From Pseudooceanicola aestuarii (lineage in GTDB: Bacteria > Pseudomonadota > Alphaproteobacteria > Rhodobacterales > Rhodobacteraceae): a stretch of 64,000 nt of DNA. Below the pieces are notes generated by a model, which did no database searches, was not told the DNA's origin, and saw nothing but the letters and a program-made list of their open reading frames with translations. The position numbers were made by a program, and so were the translations under genes. Where the stretch lies: positions 110,145-174,144 of the forward strand of contig NZ_JAAFZC010000004.1 in the NCBI RefSeq assembly GCF_010614805.1, in the 5' to 3' direction. Positions 36,605 to 44,943 of this stretch are shown here, in pieces (positions within the stretch are counted from its first letter, which is position 1; every line of letters starts with the position of its first letter).

Positions 36605-36777
36605 AGGCACTGCCATTCGGAAGTGCCCGGTCGGGTCCTGGCTGCTGTCGCATGTCAGAACGATCTTCGGGCATCCGCACGACCAGTCCCACCATTTGAC
36701 CGATAAGCCCGACCTCTCGGCCTCCCGCATCACCTCGGACAGAGGCCGCCGCATTTGCCTGCCATATGTCTGTGCGC

Positions 36778-38259
36778 CTATCCCTTGGGACGACGGCGCA
36801 GCATCGCGTATAGGCTATAGGCCACCAGCGCCGCGATGATCAGAAGCAGCCCCAGTGAATAGCCCCGGGTGACAAACATCGTGTAGCTACCGTTGGAGAT
36901 CAGCAGCGCACGGCGCAGGCTTTCCTCGATGATCGGGGACAGGACGAAGGCCAGGATGAAGGCCGGGGCGGAGAAGTCGAGCTTCCGCAGGATGAAGAAG
37001 ATCACGCCAAAGCCCAACGCGATCCACAGGTCGAACATCAGCGCATGCGACGTATAGACCCCGATCAACGCGAGGATCAGAATGATCGGCACCAGAATGG
37101 CATTCGGCGTGGTCAGCACACGGGCAAAGGCGGGCGTCAGCACTTTGCCGGCGATGAACATGGCGATGGTCGCCAGCAGCAGCCCGTAGAAGATACCAAA
37201 GGTCAGCTGCGGCTCGTTGGTGAAGATCGACGGCCCCGGCTGAATTCCGTGGATGATGAAGGCGCCAAGGATGATCGCCGTAGAGGCCGAACCGGGAATG
37301 CCCAGCGTGATCAGCGGCAGCAGCGCCCCTCCCACGGTGGCATTGTTGGCCGCCTCGGGGGCGGCGATGCCTTCGGGGTTGCCGGTGCCGAAGCTTTCCG
37401 GCCGGGGGGAGCTTCGTTTCGCCAGGCTGTAGGAAAACCAGGCAGACGTGCCCGCGCCCATCCCCGGAAACACACCGATGATCGCGCCCAGCACGGAACC
37501 GATGCTCATCGCGCGGACGACCTTGCGCAATTCGCGCAGGGTGATCCGTGTGCTCAGCCCGCCGGTATCGGTGACATAGACCTTGCGCAGATCCTCGCTG
37601 ACCATCTTCAGCACCTCGGAAATCGCGAAGATCCCCACCAGGATCGCCACCATGTTCAACCCGTCCAGCAGTTCGGGCGTGCCCAGGGTGTAGCGCTGCA
37701 CGCTGGAAATCACGTCGATCCCCACGGTGCCCGCCATCAGACCCAGCACCACGGAAATCAGGCTTTTGACCAGGTCGTCGGAGCTGAGGCCCGCCACGGC
37801 CAGCAGCCCCAGCACCCCGATCAGGAAATATTCCGGGTCCGACATCTTCAGCGCCAGCACCGACAGCGGGACCGACAGCAGCAGCAGAAGCAGCGCGCCG
37901 AACAGCCCCCCGATGGTGGAGGCGGCCAGCGAATAGGACAGCGCCTTGCCCGGAGAGGACGCCTTGGCCATCGCATTGCCATCCAGCAGCGTCGCCGCCG
38001 CCGCCGGCGTGCCCGGAATTCCCAGCACGATAGAGGAAATGGAGCCGCCGTATTCCGCCGCCTGATAGGCCGCGACCAGCATCAGGATGGAGGCCAGCGG
38101 CTCCATCCCGTAGGTGAAGGGCAACAGCATCACGATGGCCACCGTGGCGCCCAACCCCGGCAGGGCACCGATCAGCAAACCGACAAAGGTGCCGATCAGG
38201 ATGCCGGTGAGGTTGGACAGCTGGAACAGCGCGGCGAAATCGAAATCAAGAATGGACAT
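36778..38259 (-). CDS. tctA: Tripartite tricarboxylate transporter large permease TctA
   Basis: A 493-aa protein with about 11-12 hydrophobic segments and the TctA hallmarks IGALPGLGATVAIVMLLPFTY, GSISSIVLGIPGTPAAAATL and GVFPGMGAGTSAWFSY, LPLITLGIPGSAST. It is the last gene of a leftward tctC-tctB-tctA operon. TTT transporters import carboxylates and many other organic acids with a Bug-type binding protein. Confidence 0.93.
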   Translation of the reverse strand: MSILDFDFAALFQLSNLTGILIGTFVGLLIGALPGLGATVAIVMLLPFTYGMEPLASILMLVAAYQAAEYGGSISSIVLGIPGTPAAAATLLDGNAMAKASSPGKALSYSLAASTIGGLFGALLLLLLSVPLSVLALKMSDPEYFLIGVLGLLAVAGLSSDDLVKSLISVVLGLMAGTVGIDVISSVQRYTLGTPELLDGLNMVAILVGIFAISEVLKMVSEDLRKVYVTDTGGLSTRITLRELRKVVRAMSIGSVLGAIIGVFPGMGAGTSAWFSYSLAKRSSPRPESFGTGNPEGIAAPEAANNATVGGALLPLITLGIPGSASTAIILGAFIIHGIQPGPSIFTNEPQLTFGIFYGLLLATIAMFIAGKVLTPAFARVLTTPNAILVPIILILALIGVYTSHALMFDLWIALGFGVIFFILRKLDFSAPAFILAFVLSPIIEESLRRALLISNGSYTMFVTRGYSLGLLLIIAALVAYSLYAMLRRRPKG

Positions 38260-38271
38260 CTGGGACGTTTC

Positions 38272-38715
38272 CTAGAACCGGACCTGAATAAGCAGCCCGA
38301 ACAGCAGATAGACGAACAGCGTCACCACCCCTGCCAGCGCAACCCGCGACAGCAGCGTGCGCGCCCTGCGATCCGGCGTGTACAGCCCAAAAAGCGCCAG
38401 CGCGAAAACGAAGGTGGCGGCATAGAACCCGCCCAGTTTCGCCCAGGCCAGCAGAAAGGCCCCGGAGGCCCCCAGCGTGGCCAGGATCAGCCCGCGATTG
38501 GGAATGTCGATCCGCCTGTCGGCGCGGGCACGGGCCTGAACGGCGGCGATCACGCACAGAACGGCCAAGGCGACGGACAGGATGATCGGGAAATAGCCCG
38601 GCCCGACGGCGTTGCGGTTGCGCATGTCCTGGAAGGACAGGGCCTGCCAGCCATAGGCCACGGCCAGTATCAGCAGCAGGGCCAGGGTGACATAGGTTGA
38701 CGTCCTGTAGCTCAT
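38272..38715 (-). CDS. tctB: Tripartite tricarboxylate transporter small permease TctB
   Basis: A 147-aa protein with four hydrophobic segments. RNAVGPGYFPIILSVALAVL is the TctB signature. It lies 12 bp before tctA and 97 bp after tctC in transcription order. Confidence 0.9.
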   Translation of the reverse strand: MSYRTSTYVTLALLLILAVAYGWQALSFQDMRNRNAVGPGYFPIILSVALAVLCVIAAVQARARADRRIDIPNRGLILATLGASGAFLLAWAKLGGFYAATFVFALALFGLYTPDRRARTLLSRVALAGVVTLFVYLLFGLLIQVRF

Positions 38716-38765
38716 CTTGGTCCTGCGCCTCCTCTCGCAGCCGGAGTGCCCGCAGGCCTCCGGGA

Positions 38766-38808
38766 AAACCGCGCGCCGCGGGGCCTCCCTGCCCCGGACG
38801 CGCGGTTT
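38766..38808 (-). promoter_or_regulatory. GC hairpin between tctC and tctB
   Basis: AAACCGCGCG pairs perfectly with CGCGCGGTTT, and GGGGC with GCCCC inside, just 4 bp after the tctC stop on the minus strand. The minus-strand RNA ends the stem in UUU only. Same placement as hairpins after the other binding-protein genes here. Confidence 0.6.
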
Positions 38809-38812
38809 CAGA

Positions 38813-39769
38813 TCACTCGATCAGGCCGGCGCGGCGCAGCAACTCGCCGTTCTGGTCGAAATCGTCCTTGATCGTCCGGGCGTAATCTTCGCTACTTCCG
38901 TAGGAAATGTCGAATGCCTGCTTGCCCAGGGCTTCCACCACCTTGGGATCTTCAAGGGCCTTCCGGAACGCGTCATGCAGCGTCTGCACGATGGCCGCAT
39001 CCGTGCCCTTGGGGGCGACGATGCCGATATAGGCGTTCTTGTGGGCATCGACACCGGCGTCGCGCAGGGTCGGCACGTCGGGATGTTTCTGGCTGCGTTC
39101 GCTGGAGAAATTCACCAGAACCTTGGTCTGGCTTTCGTCCGCGTTGCCCTGAAACGTCGCCACGGCGTTGACGTTGCCACCCAGCATCGCCGCCATCGCC
39201 TTGCCGCCGCTTTCATACGGAATGGCACGGGTCTGGACACCGGCGCTTTCGTTCAGCACCGCCATCGACAGATCGGAGATGGAGCCATTGCCCGGCGTGG
39301 AATAGACGAATTCGTTCGGATTGTCCTTCACCCAGGCCAGCCATTGGTCGAAATCCTCCCATTGCGCATCCTTGCGCACCAGCAGGACTTGGGGAATGTT
39401 CACCAGCTTGATCACCGGCTCGAAGCTGTCGTAGCTGTAATCGGCCGTGGGAAAATGCGGCTGGATGGTCACCGGGCTGTTCGATGTCAGGCCGATGGTA
39501 TATCCGTCCGGGTCCGCGTTCTGGACCGCCGACATACCGATGGTCGTCGCGCCGCCGGGCTTGTTCACCACCACCACGTCGGGCGAATTGGGCAGGTAGT
39601 TCCCAAGGACCGAGGCAAACAGCCGGGCCGAGGTATCGGTGCTGCCGCCTGGGCCGAAGGGCACGATCATCTCGATCGTCCGGGACGGGTAATCCGCGGC
39701 CAGGGCCACGTTTGCGGCAGACAGGCCCAGCAGGGCCGTGCCGGCCAGCGCCAGAAAAGTACGTTTCAT
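38813..39769 (-). CDS. tctC: Tripartite tricarboxylate transporter binding protein TctC (Bug family)
   Basis: A 318-aa Bug-type periplasmic protein: Sec signal MKRTFLALAGTALLGLS..ALA, then YPSRTIEMIVPFGPGGSTDTSAR and VVNKPGGATTIG, the canonical Bug strings. ATG 39769 was chosen from the signal peptide and a GGAGGTT site upstream. It delivers its ligand, a carboxylate or similar, to TctAB. Confidence 0.93.
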   Translation of the reverse strand: MKRTFLALAGTALLGLSAANVALAADYPSRTIEMIVPFGPGGSTDTSARLFASVLGNYLPNSPDVVVVNKPGGATTIGMSAVQNADPDGYTIGLTSNSPVTIQPHFPTADYSYDSFEPVIKLVNIPQVLLVRKDAQWEDFDQWLAWVKDNPNEFVYSTPGNGSISDLSMAVLNESAGVQTRAIPYESGGKAMAAMLGGNVNAVATFQGNADESQTKVLVNFSSERSQKHPDVPTLRDAGVDAHKNAYIGIVAPKGTDAAIVQTLHDAFRKALEDPKVVEALGKQAFDISYGSSEDYARTIKDDFDQNGELLRRAGLIE

Positions 39770-40084
39770 TGGAACCTCCACTTGGATCCGCGAAATCGGG
39801 CGATGCAGGTTGATCCCGCAGCCGCCATGGCCGACTTCGCCGCGCCCGGACGCCATGGCCCGGTGCTGCATTTGTTCGGGAGGGAGTAAGGCTATCGGCC
39901 CGCCATGGCGGTCCTGTCATCGTGCCCCGCCTCCTCCCTGACGCCGGGACACGCAATGATACTGGAACGCCCCACCTATACGATCAAATACAATTATGTC
40001 ATCATCAAATGCGCCCCTGTTATAGGCTCCCCGCCCCGGACTCCGCCATGGGGGCCGTCAGGAGGAGCGTCAGGAGGACCGACC
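39770..40084. promoter_or_regulatory. Divergent tctC / LysR intergenic region
   Basis: A 315-bp region with an AT-rich core at about 39975-40026. Two direct repeats ATCAAAT (39983-39989, 40004-40010) are 21 bp apart, two helical turns, and lie between outer inverted arms CCTATA (39975-39980) and TATAGG (40021-40026). This is a plausible LysR binding region for both directions. GGAGGACC precedes the LysR start. Confidence 0.4.
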
Positions 40085-41005
40085 ATGCAGATCAATCTGA
40101 AGCAGCTCGATGCCTTTCGCGCCGTGATGCAGACCGGCTCCACCAACGAGGCGGCGTCGGTCCTGAACATCTCGCAACCGGCGGTCAGCAGGTCGATCAA
40201 GAACCTGGAGGAACAGATCGACTTCCTGCTGTTCATCCGCGAGAACGGGCGTCTTTACGCCACTGCCGAGGCCGAGGATCTCTACCACGAGGTCAAGGAA
40301 TTCTATAACGGCGTCGACCACATGGCCAACGTGCTGCGCAATGTGCGGCTGGTCGGGGGCGGGCACCTGCGGATCGTGACCTCCATGCCCATGGGGCAGA
40401 GTTTCCTGCCGGAGGTCATCCAGTCCTTTCGCCAGAGCCACCCCGATGTCCGCATCTCCGTCCGGATCGTGGTCAAGCGTGAGATGACCAAATGGCTGGA
40501 AAGCCAGCTGTTCGATATCGCGTTGCTGACCCTGCCGGTGGAATATCCCGCCTCCCGGTCACGGATGCTGGCCCGCGCGCAGGGGGTGTGCATCCTGCCC
40601 GTGGGCCACGCCCTGTCCGACAGAAAAGTGATCGAGGCGCGCGATCTCCAGCACGAGGATTTCCTGTCCATCGTGCCCGACACCGTTCTTCGCATCCGCG
40701 TCGACAAGGCCTTTGACACGCTGGGGATCGAACGGCGCGGCATGGTGATCGAAACGCAATCCGCCGCTTCCATCTGTCAGATGGTCTCGCGCGGGTTGGG
40801 CACCTCGGTGATCGACCCCTTCACCGCTGCCGGGTTCGAGAAATCGGCCATCGTGATCCGCCCCTTTCGCCCGGTGATCCCCTACAGTTTCGGCATGGTG
40901 CTGCCGATCCACCGCCCGCCCTCGCGCCTGGCCGAGGAGTTCGCCGAAGCCCTGCAAACCCATGCCGAAGGTTTTTTCGCCGAGCGCGACCACTTTTTCG
41001 CATGA
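40085..41005 (+). CDS. LysR-family regulator, divergent from tctCBA
   Basis: A 306-aa LysR regulator: winged helix at about 1-60 (GSTNEAASVLNISQPAVSRSIKNLE) and effector domain after about 90. ATG 40085 lies behind AGGAGGACC; an upstream in-frame ATG at 39905 would run through the AT-rich operator region. The divergent position suggests that it controls the TTT transporter in response to the imported acid. Confidence 0.9.
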   Translation: MQINLKQLDAFRAVMQTGSTNEAASVLNISQPAVSRSIKNLEEQIDFLLFIRENGRLYATAEAEDLYHEVKEFYNGVDHMANVLRNVRLVGGGHLRIVTSMPMGQSFLPEVIQSFRQSHPDVRISVRIVVKREMTKWLESQLFDIALLTLPVEYPASRSRMLARAQGVCILPVGHALSDRKVIEARDLQHEDFLSIVPDTVLRIRVDKAFDTLGIERRGMVIETQSAASICQMVSRGLGTSVIDPFTAAGFEKSAIVIRPFRPVIPYSFGMVLPIHRPPSRLAEEFAEALQTHAEGFFAERDHFFA

Positions 41006-41117
41006 TGTGCCCCGCCCCCGGAGTAGTGCTCCAGACCCTCGCCGGATGGCCCGGACGGGCAGGTTCTAGGGGCGCGGGGCCCTGAGCGCGTGTCTGCCGA
41101 TGCTTGCCCGCTTGGCC

Positions 41118-41159
41118 GGCACCAACACGCCCCGATCCGCGCCGGGGCGTATTGTTGCC
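41118..41159. terminator. Large hairpin between convergent genes
   Basis: A 17-bp stem with 2 mismatches: GGCACCAACACGCCCCG (41118-41134) with CGGGGCGTATTGTTGCC (41143-41159), loop ATCCGCGC. It lies between the LysR gene and the convergent putative effector gene, 14 bp after the latter's stop. No clear U-tract. Confidence 0.5.
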
Positions 41160-41173
41160 AGGCAGGTCTGGCC

Positions 41174-42442
41174 CTAGGTCGCAGCCTCGAACATTTGGAT
41201 CAATTGCTGGACCGCACTCTGGCCGATGGGGGCCTGCGGGGGTATCGGCGGAGTGGCGACATCCCTCAGCAACGGTTCAATCTCCGTTTCGTAGATCTCC
41301 TGGATGACCTCCTGTGACATCACCTCGATCTCGCTGAGCAACGTCTTGAAATTTCCGACTGTGAAATTGCTGGACAATGCATTGAATGCGTCGTCGGGCA
41401 ACTCGTAGAAATCCTCAAGCACTGCCGAACCGAAGAGTTCGACGCACCGGGCGTCCACCCGATCCTTCATCCTGTCTGACGCCAGATCCGCGAACCTGGT
41501 TACATCTTCACCCGCCGGAAACGTGTCTCGGAATGCCGAAGCTTCGTACGCGTCCCAGTTCTGCGCCGCCGCGACGATCTGGTTAACCGGCGTCTTCACC
41601 AACTTTTCAGCCGCACCCGTCAGCACGGCCACCACTTCAAACAAGGGAGATCCCAGTTTATCCCGAACCTTGTTTGTACCATCGCCTGCGATCTGTTTCG
41701 CTGTCTCTGCGGTGTGAAACTTGATCGGATCCAGACCCTTTTTTGTGGGCCTCAGAAACTGAGTGTCGTCTGCTTTGTCCAGAAGATCCAAGAGCCGGGG
41801 AACGGGTTCCAGAATCTGCAAGGTGCTTGCGGTCGCCCGGAGATCCGGAAACCGGAGGCCAAACTTGGCAAAGCAATTGTCGTCGGCCCCCCGCACGAAG
41901 GCTGGCCTCATGTCATTTCCGGCGAACTTGGCAATGGACCGGTTGATATAAGCTTCGACCTTGTTCAGGCGGACATCAATATCACCCACGGTGATCCGCT
42001 TGCCCGCCTCGAAGTCACCTTTGCCATCCAGATAGCGCGCGACCTTGGCCATGACCTTGTCTTCGAGCGCGCCAAGCGCGCCGTCACCGCCGACACCACC
42101 CAGAAATGCGTCAAGCGCCGTGTCGCCACCAGCGCTCCTGTAGGTGTTGTGCAGATCCTGACGCGCGGCGAGCACGGACAAGCGCACCAGATCCCGCGCG
42201 CCGCCTGTCATCTTGTCGACCACGGTATTGCGAACAGTGGCGTTTTGCGCGGCCTTCTGGTCAGCACTGAGATTGCGATACTTGATCGCACCGGTCAGCG
42301 TGGAAAAGCCCAGTTTGAACTTCTGATCGTCGCCCTGCCCCTTGAGTTTGACGAAATCGGACGAATCGCCCTTGTTCATCGCCTTGTCCAATTGGGTCAG
42401 ATCCGCCATGGCGCGGATACCTGATGTCACGTTACTTGGCAT
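41174..42442 (-). CDS. Unrecognised protein, candidate type III secretion effector
   Basis: A 422-aa protein that matches no family I know. It has no Sec signal or transmembrane segment. The N-terminus (MPSNVTSGIRAMADLTQ) is short-polar and Ser/Thr-containing, as in many type III substrates; the rest looks helical, with several Lys/Asp-rich segments and an acidic C-terminal third rich in Glu and Ile (about 370-395). ATG 42442 was chosen because AAGGA lies 6 bases upstream; an ATG two codons earlier is too close to that site. It follows a CesT-like chaperone gene by 27 bp on the same strand, the classic chaperone-effector arrangement. Function as an effector is inference. Confidence 0.6.
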   Translation of the reverse strand: MPSNVTSGIRAMADLTQLDKAMNKGDSSDFVKLKGQGDDQKFKLGFSTLTGAIKYRNLSADQKAAQNATVRNTVVDKMTGGARDLVRLSVLAARQDLHNTYRSAGGDTALDAFLGGVGGDGALGALEDKVMAKVARYLDGKGDFEAGKRITVGDIDVRLNKVEAYINRSIAKFAGNDMRPAFVRGADDNCFAKFGLRFPDLRATASTLQILEPVPRLLDLLDKADDTQFLRPTKKGLDPIKFHTAETAKQIAGDGTNKVRDKLGSPLFEVVAVLTGAAEKLVKTPVNQIVAAAQNWDAYEASAFRDTFPAGEDVTRFADLASDRMKDRVDARCVELFGSAVLEDFYELPDDAFNALSSNFTVGNFKTLLSEIEVMSQEVIQEIYETEIEPLLRDVATPPIPPQAPIGQSAVQQLIQMFEAAT

Positions 42443-42469
42443 GGTCATTCCTTTCCCGGGATCGATGGA

Positions 42470-42925
42470 TCAGACGCGCACGGCAAAATCGCCGAGACCC
42501 GCAGCCGCGACGTCGCCGGGGGCTTCGCTCAGTATCGCGATGCGACGTTCGATCAGATCGGCGGCAATGCCGGCCTTGGTCACAAGACGGGCAATTTCGG
42601 CATCGAGCGTATCGACACTCAGCCCGTCCAGAAGCAAGCTGACCACGCAAAAGCACCGTTCCTCCGACGGGTCGGCGGCCAGACTATGCCCTCCCACCAA
42701 CGCAGAGGCGAAGTTCAGTTCCAGCAGCGCAGGCGCCAGCGCCGCCTGATGCGCACGGGGATAGGCCGCGACATCGGCGATAATCGTGACGCGGCCGCCG
42801 GGCGGCTCGTGGCGTAGCACGACAGTCCGGTCGGCAATCTCCAGCGTGATCCCGTCGTCGGTCTGGCCCAGTTCCAGAATTCCGATCTGTTGCCCGAACG
42901 CCATCATGAGGTCGTTGAAGTCCAT
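42470..42925 (-). CDS. CesT/Tir-type type III secretion chaperone-like protein
   Basis: A 151-aa acidic protein with the pattern of CesT-family chaperones (PF05932): N-terminal helix MDFNDLMMAFGQQIGI, a beta section around GITLEIADRTVVL, the helix LAPALLELNFASALVGG, then CFCVVSLLLDGLSVDTL and a C-terminal amphipathic helix. Such proteins dimerise and bind the N-terminus of one effector. ATG 42925 follows AAGGA; a GTG six codons earlier is an alternative. No secretion apparatus gene is in the window. The family call rests on remembered pattern, not a search. Confidence 0.6.
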   Translation of the reverse strand: MDFNDLMMAFGQQIGILELGQTDDGITLEIADRTVVLRHEPPGGRVTIIADVAAYPRAHQAALAPALLELNFASALVGGHSLAADPSEERCFCVVSLLLDGLSVDTLDAEIARLVTKAGIAADLIERRIAILSEAPGDVAAAGLGDFAVRV

Positions 42926-43377
42926 TTCAGTTTCCTTCGACACATAAACGTTGAAGTGATGTGAGATCTTGCGCCTGCGTGCCCCGCAGGAGCCCCCTTA
43001 CCTGCGCATTGGGCTCTGGCCCCGCGCCTCGGACGTGCCCCCAGCGACCCATCCATATTCATGTATTTACATGCAAAAGCACTATTTTTTTATGACGAAT
43101 GATACTTGCTTTGCCGGTTCATGGATCTGACTCCTGATGAATCAACGGACCTGCCCGCGACACACCCGGCATGACGCGTTGTCTGCCACGCAGAAAATTA
43201 GGGCATAGCCCCCGAATATGCTCATCCTGCATATTGCTGACACCAATTCGCATTTGAAATCAGTGCCCCCTGCTGCAAGAATTTTACCTAAGATGCAGAA
43301 GGCATGTGTTCGCGCCATATGGCATGGCGAACACGTTGAAATCTTTGGGCCACGGGTGCCAAGGCAGGGGAAGTTCC
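42926..43377. promoter_or_regulatory. Divergent region between chaperone and MlrC-like genes
   Basis: A 452-bp gene-free region with an AT-rich centre (about 43050-43130 and 43190-43300), distinct from the GC-rich surroundings. It contains CCTGCG/CGCAGG arms (42974-42979, 42985-42990) and a perfect palindrome at 43060-43073. No start-proximal -10/-35 pair stands out. Confidence 0.5.
43060..43073. promoter_or_regulatory. Palindrome upstream of the chaperone-effector pair
   Basis: CATGTATTTACATG: perfect 6-bp arms with a 2-bp centre, 134 bp upstream of the chaperone start in the AT-rich block. A candidate operator. Confidence 0.4.
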
Positions 43378-44898
43378 ATGAAAGTCGCGATCGCCAGTTT
43401 TGAATTCGAGGGGAACAGCCTGTCCCTGCGCGTGGCGCGGAAGACGGATTTCGCCCGGTTCGGCATTTTCCAAGGAGCGGAAATCCCGCAGGTCGCGCGG
43501 GGCAAGCAGCTGGCCATCACCGGCGGCATCGACACCCTGACGGAGGCAGGCGCCGAGGTCGTACCGATCTACATGTCGCGCTGTGTCTCGGGCGGGCATG
43601 TCGATGATGCCTATTTCGACGAAGTCGTGCAAACCATCGCCGACGGCATCACGGCTGCCCTGCCGCTGGACGGGGTCTACCTGTCTCTGCACGGTGCGAT
43701 GATCTGCGCCACCGAAAAGGATCCCGAAGGCGGGGTGATCGCCGCCGTCCGCGACCGGCTGGGCGATGCGTCGATCCCCATTGCGGTCAGCCTGGACCTG
43801 CACGCGCATGTGACGCAGCGCATGGCCGACATGGCACAGATCATCGTCGGCTATGAAACCTATCCGCATGTCGATGCCTATCGCACCGGGGCCTGTGCCG
43901 CCGGGCTGCTGGTGCGCGCCATGCGCGGCGAGATCGCGCCGGTCACCCGTATCGCCAAGTACAACGCCATCGTCCCCGTGCTGGGCGGCGCCACGCTGGG
44001 AGACGAGCCGATGGCGCAGGTCGCCGCCGTGGCCCGCGGGATCGAGGCGGAGGGCCGCGCCCTGTCGGTCAGCTATTTCCCGGTGCAGCCCTGGCTGGAC
44101 ATGGCCGATGTCGGCATCACCGGGCTGGCCATCACCGATGGCGACGCGCCAGCGGCCAGCGCCGCCGCACAGACGGTCCTGGACGCCATGTGGACCCGGC
44201 GCCGCGATTTCGAATTGCCCGCAGTGACCCCGGCGGAGGCGGTTCGGGCGGCCATCGCACGTCCGGACCGGACCCTGATCATCGACGCGCCCGATTCCAT
44301 GGGCGCGGGCGCGCAGGGTGACAGCCCCGCGCTGCTGGCCGCATTGCTGGACATTTCATCCGAAACCGAGGCCGCACTTTTCATCGTGGATGCCGAGACC
44401 GTCGCCCGCGCAACGGAGCTGGGCGAAGGCGCGGAGGCCGATTTCCGGATCGGTGCCAAGGAAGATGACCGCTGGTTCAGCCCATGCGCCGTGCGCGCCA
44501 CGGTGGAGCGGCTGTGCGACGGGGCCTTCACCTATTCCGGCGGGCCTGCGGCAGGGGCCACGACCTCTACCGGACCGACGGCAGTGTTGCGCCATGGCGG
44601 GATTCGCATTCTGGTCGGCAGCCTGCCATTCTACGAACATATGGACGAACATTACGCCGCTGCCGGGATCGACATCACGACCTGCAAGATCGCATCCTTC
44701 AAGAACCTGATGAATTATCGCAAGCTGCTGGGACCGGGTGTGCGTCACATCGCCCTGCACGGGCCGGGCGGCGCGCCGCTGCGACTGCAAGACGTGGATT
44801 GGGCGCACCGCCAGCGCCCGTACTGGCCCGCCGACGACATGGAACCACCCGCCCCGGCCCCCGCGCCCGGACGCACCCAAGACGACCCTGAACAATAA
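43378..44898 (+). CDS. M81-family (MlrC-like) metallohydrolase
   Basis: A 506-aa protein of the MlrC/M81 family: FEFEGNSLS near the start, LDGVYLSLHGAM and SLDLHAHVT with probable zinc-binding Asp/His, and GYETYPHVDAYRTG. The C-terminal MlrC domain (about 300-490) has DAPDSMGAGAQGDS. The founding member breaks linearised microcystin, but most members in soil and marine bacteria lie beside peptide-type ABC importers and probably act on small peptides or amides. It lies 45 bp before a Dpp-type binding-protein gene. ATG 43378 follows AGGGGAAG. Confidence 0.88.
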   Translation: MKVAIASFEFEGNSLSLRVARKTDFARFGIFQGAEIPQVARGKQLAITGGIDTLTEAGAEVVPIYMSRCVSGGHVDDAYFDEVVQTIADGITAALPLDGVYLSLHGAMICATEKDPEGGVIAAVRDRLGDASIPIAVSLDLHAHVTQRMADMAQIIVGYETYPHVDAYRTGACAAGLLVRAMRGEIAPVTRIAKYNAIVPVLGGATLGDEPMAQVAAVARGIEAEGRALSVSYFPVQPWLDMADVGITGLAITDGDAPAASAAAQTVLDAMWTRRRDFELPAVTPAEAVRAAIARPDRTLIIDAPDSMGAGAQGDSPALLAALLDISSETEAALFIVDAETVARATELGEGAEADFRIGAKEDDRWFSPCAVRATVERLCDGAFTYSGGPAAGATTSTGPTAVLRHGGIRILVGSLPFYEHMDEHYAAAGIDITTCKIASFKNLMNYRKLLGPGVRHIALHGPGGAPLRLQDVDWAHRQRPYWPADDMEPPAPAPAPGRTQDDPEQ

Positions 44899-44943
44899 CA
44901 ACAAGACCATAAAACCCGACGTTCCAGCAGGAAGGACTTTATC

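Noticed and set aside
34220..36754. 844-codon open frame on the minus strand
   Set aside because: It is antisense to carboxyltransferase 2, the biotin carrier and the biotin carboxylase, all of which have clear motifs.
37045..38700. 551-codon Gln/Arg/Asp-rich open frame on the plus strand
   Set aside because: It is antisense to tctA and tctB; low-complexity composition results from the complement of hydrophobic codons.
43378..44898. Microcystin-degrading enzyme MlrC as a literal function
   Set aside because: Only the family match supports it; no mlrA, mlrB or mlrD is present, and the neighbouring peptide importer suggests another substrate.
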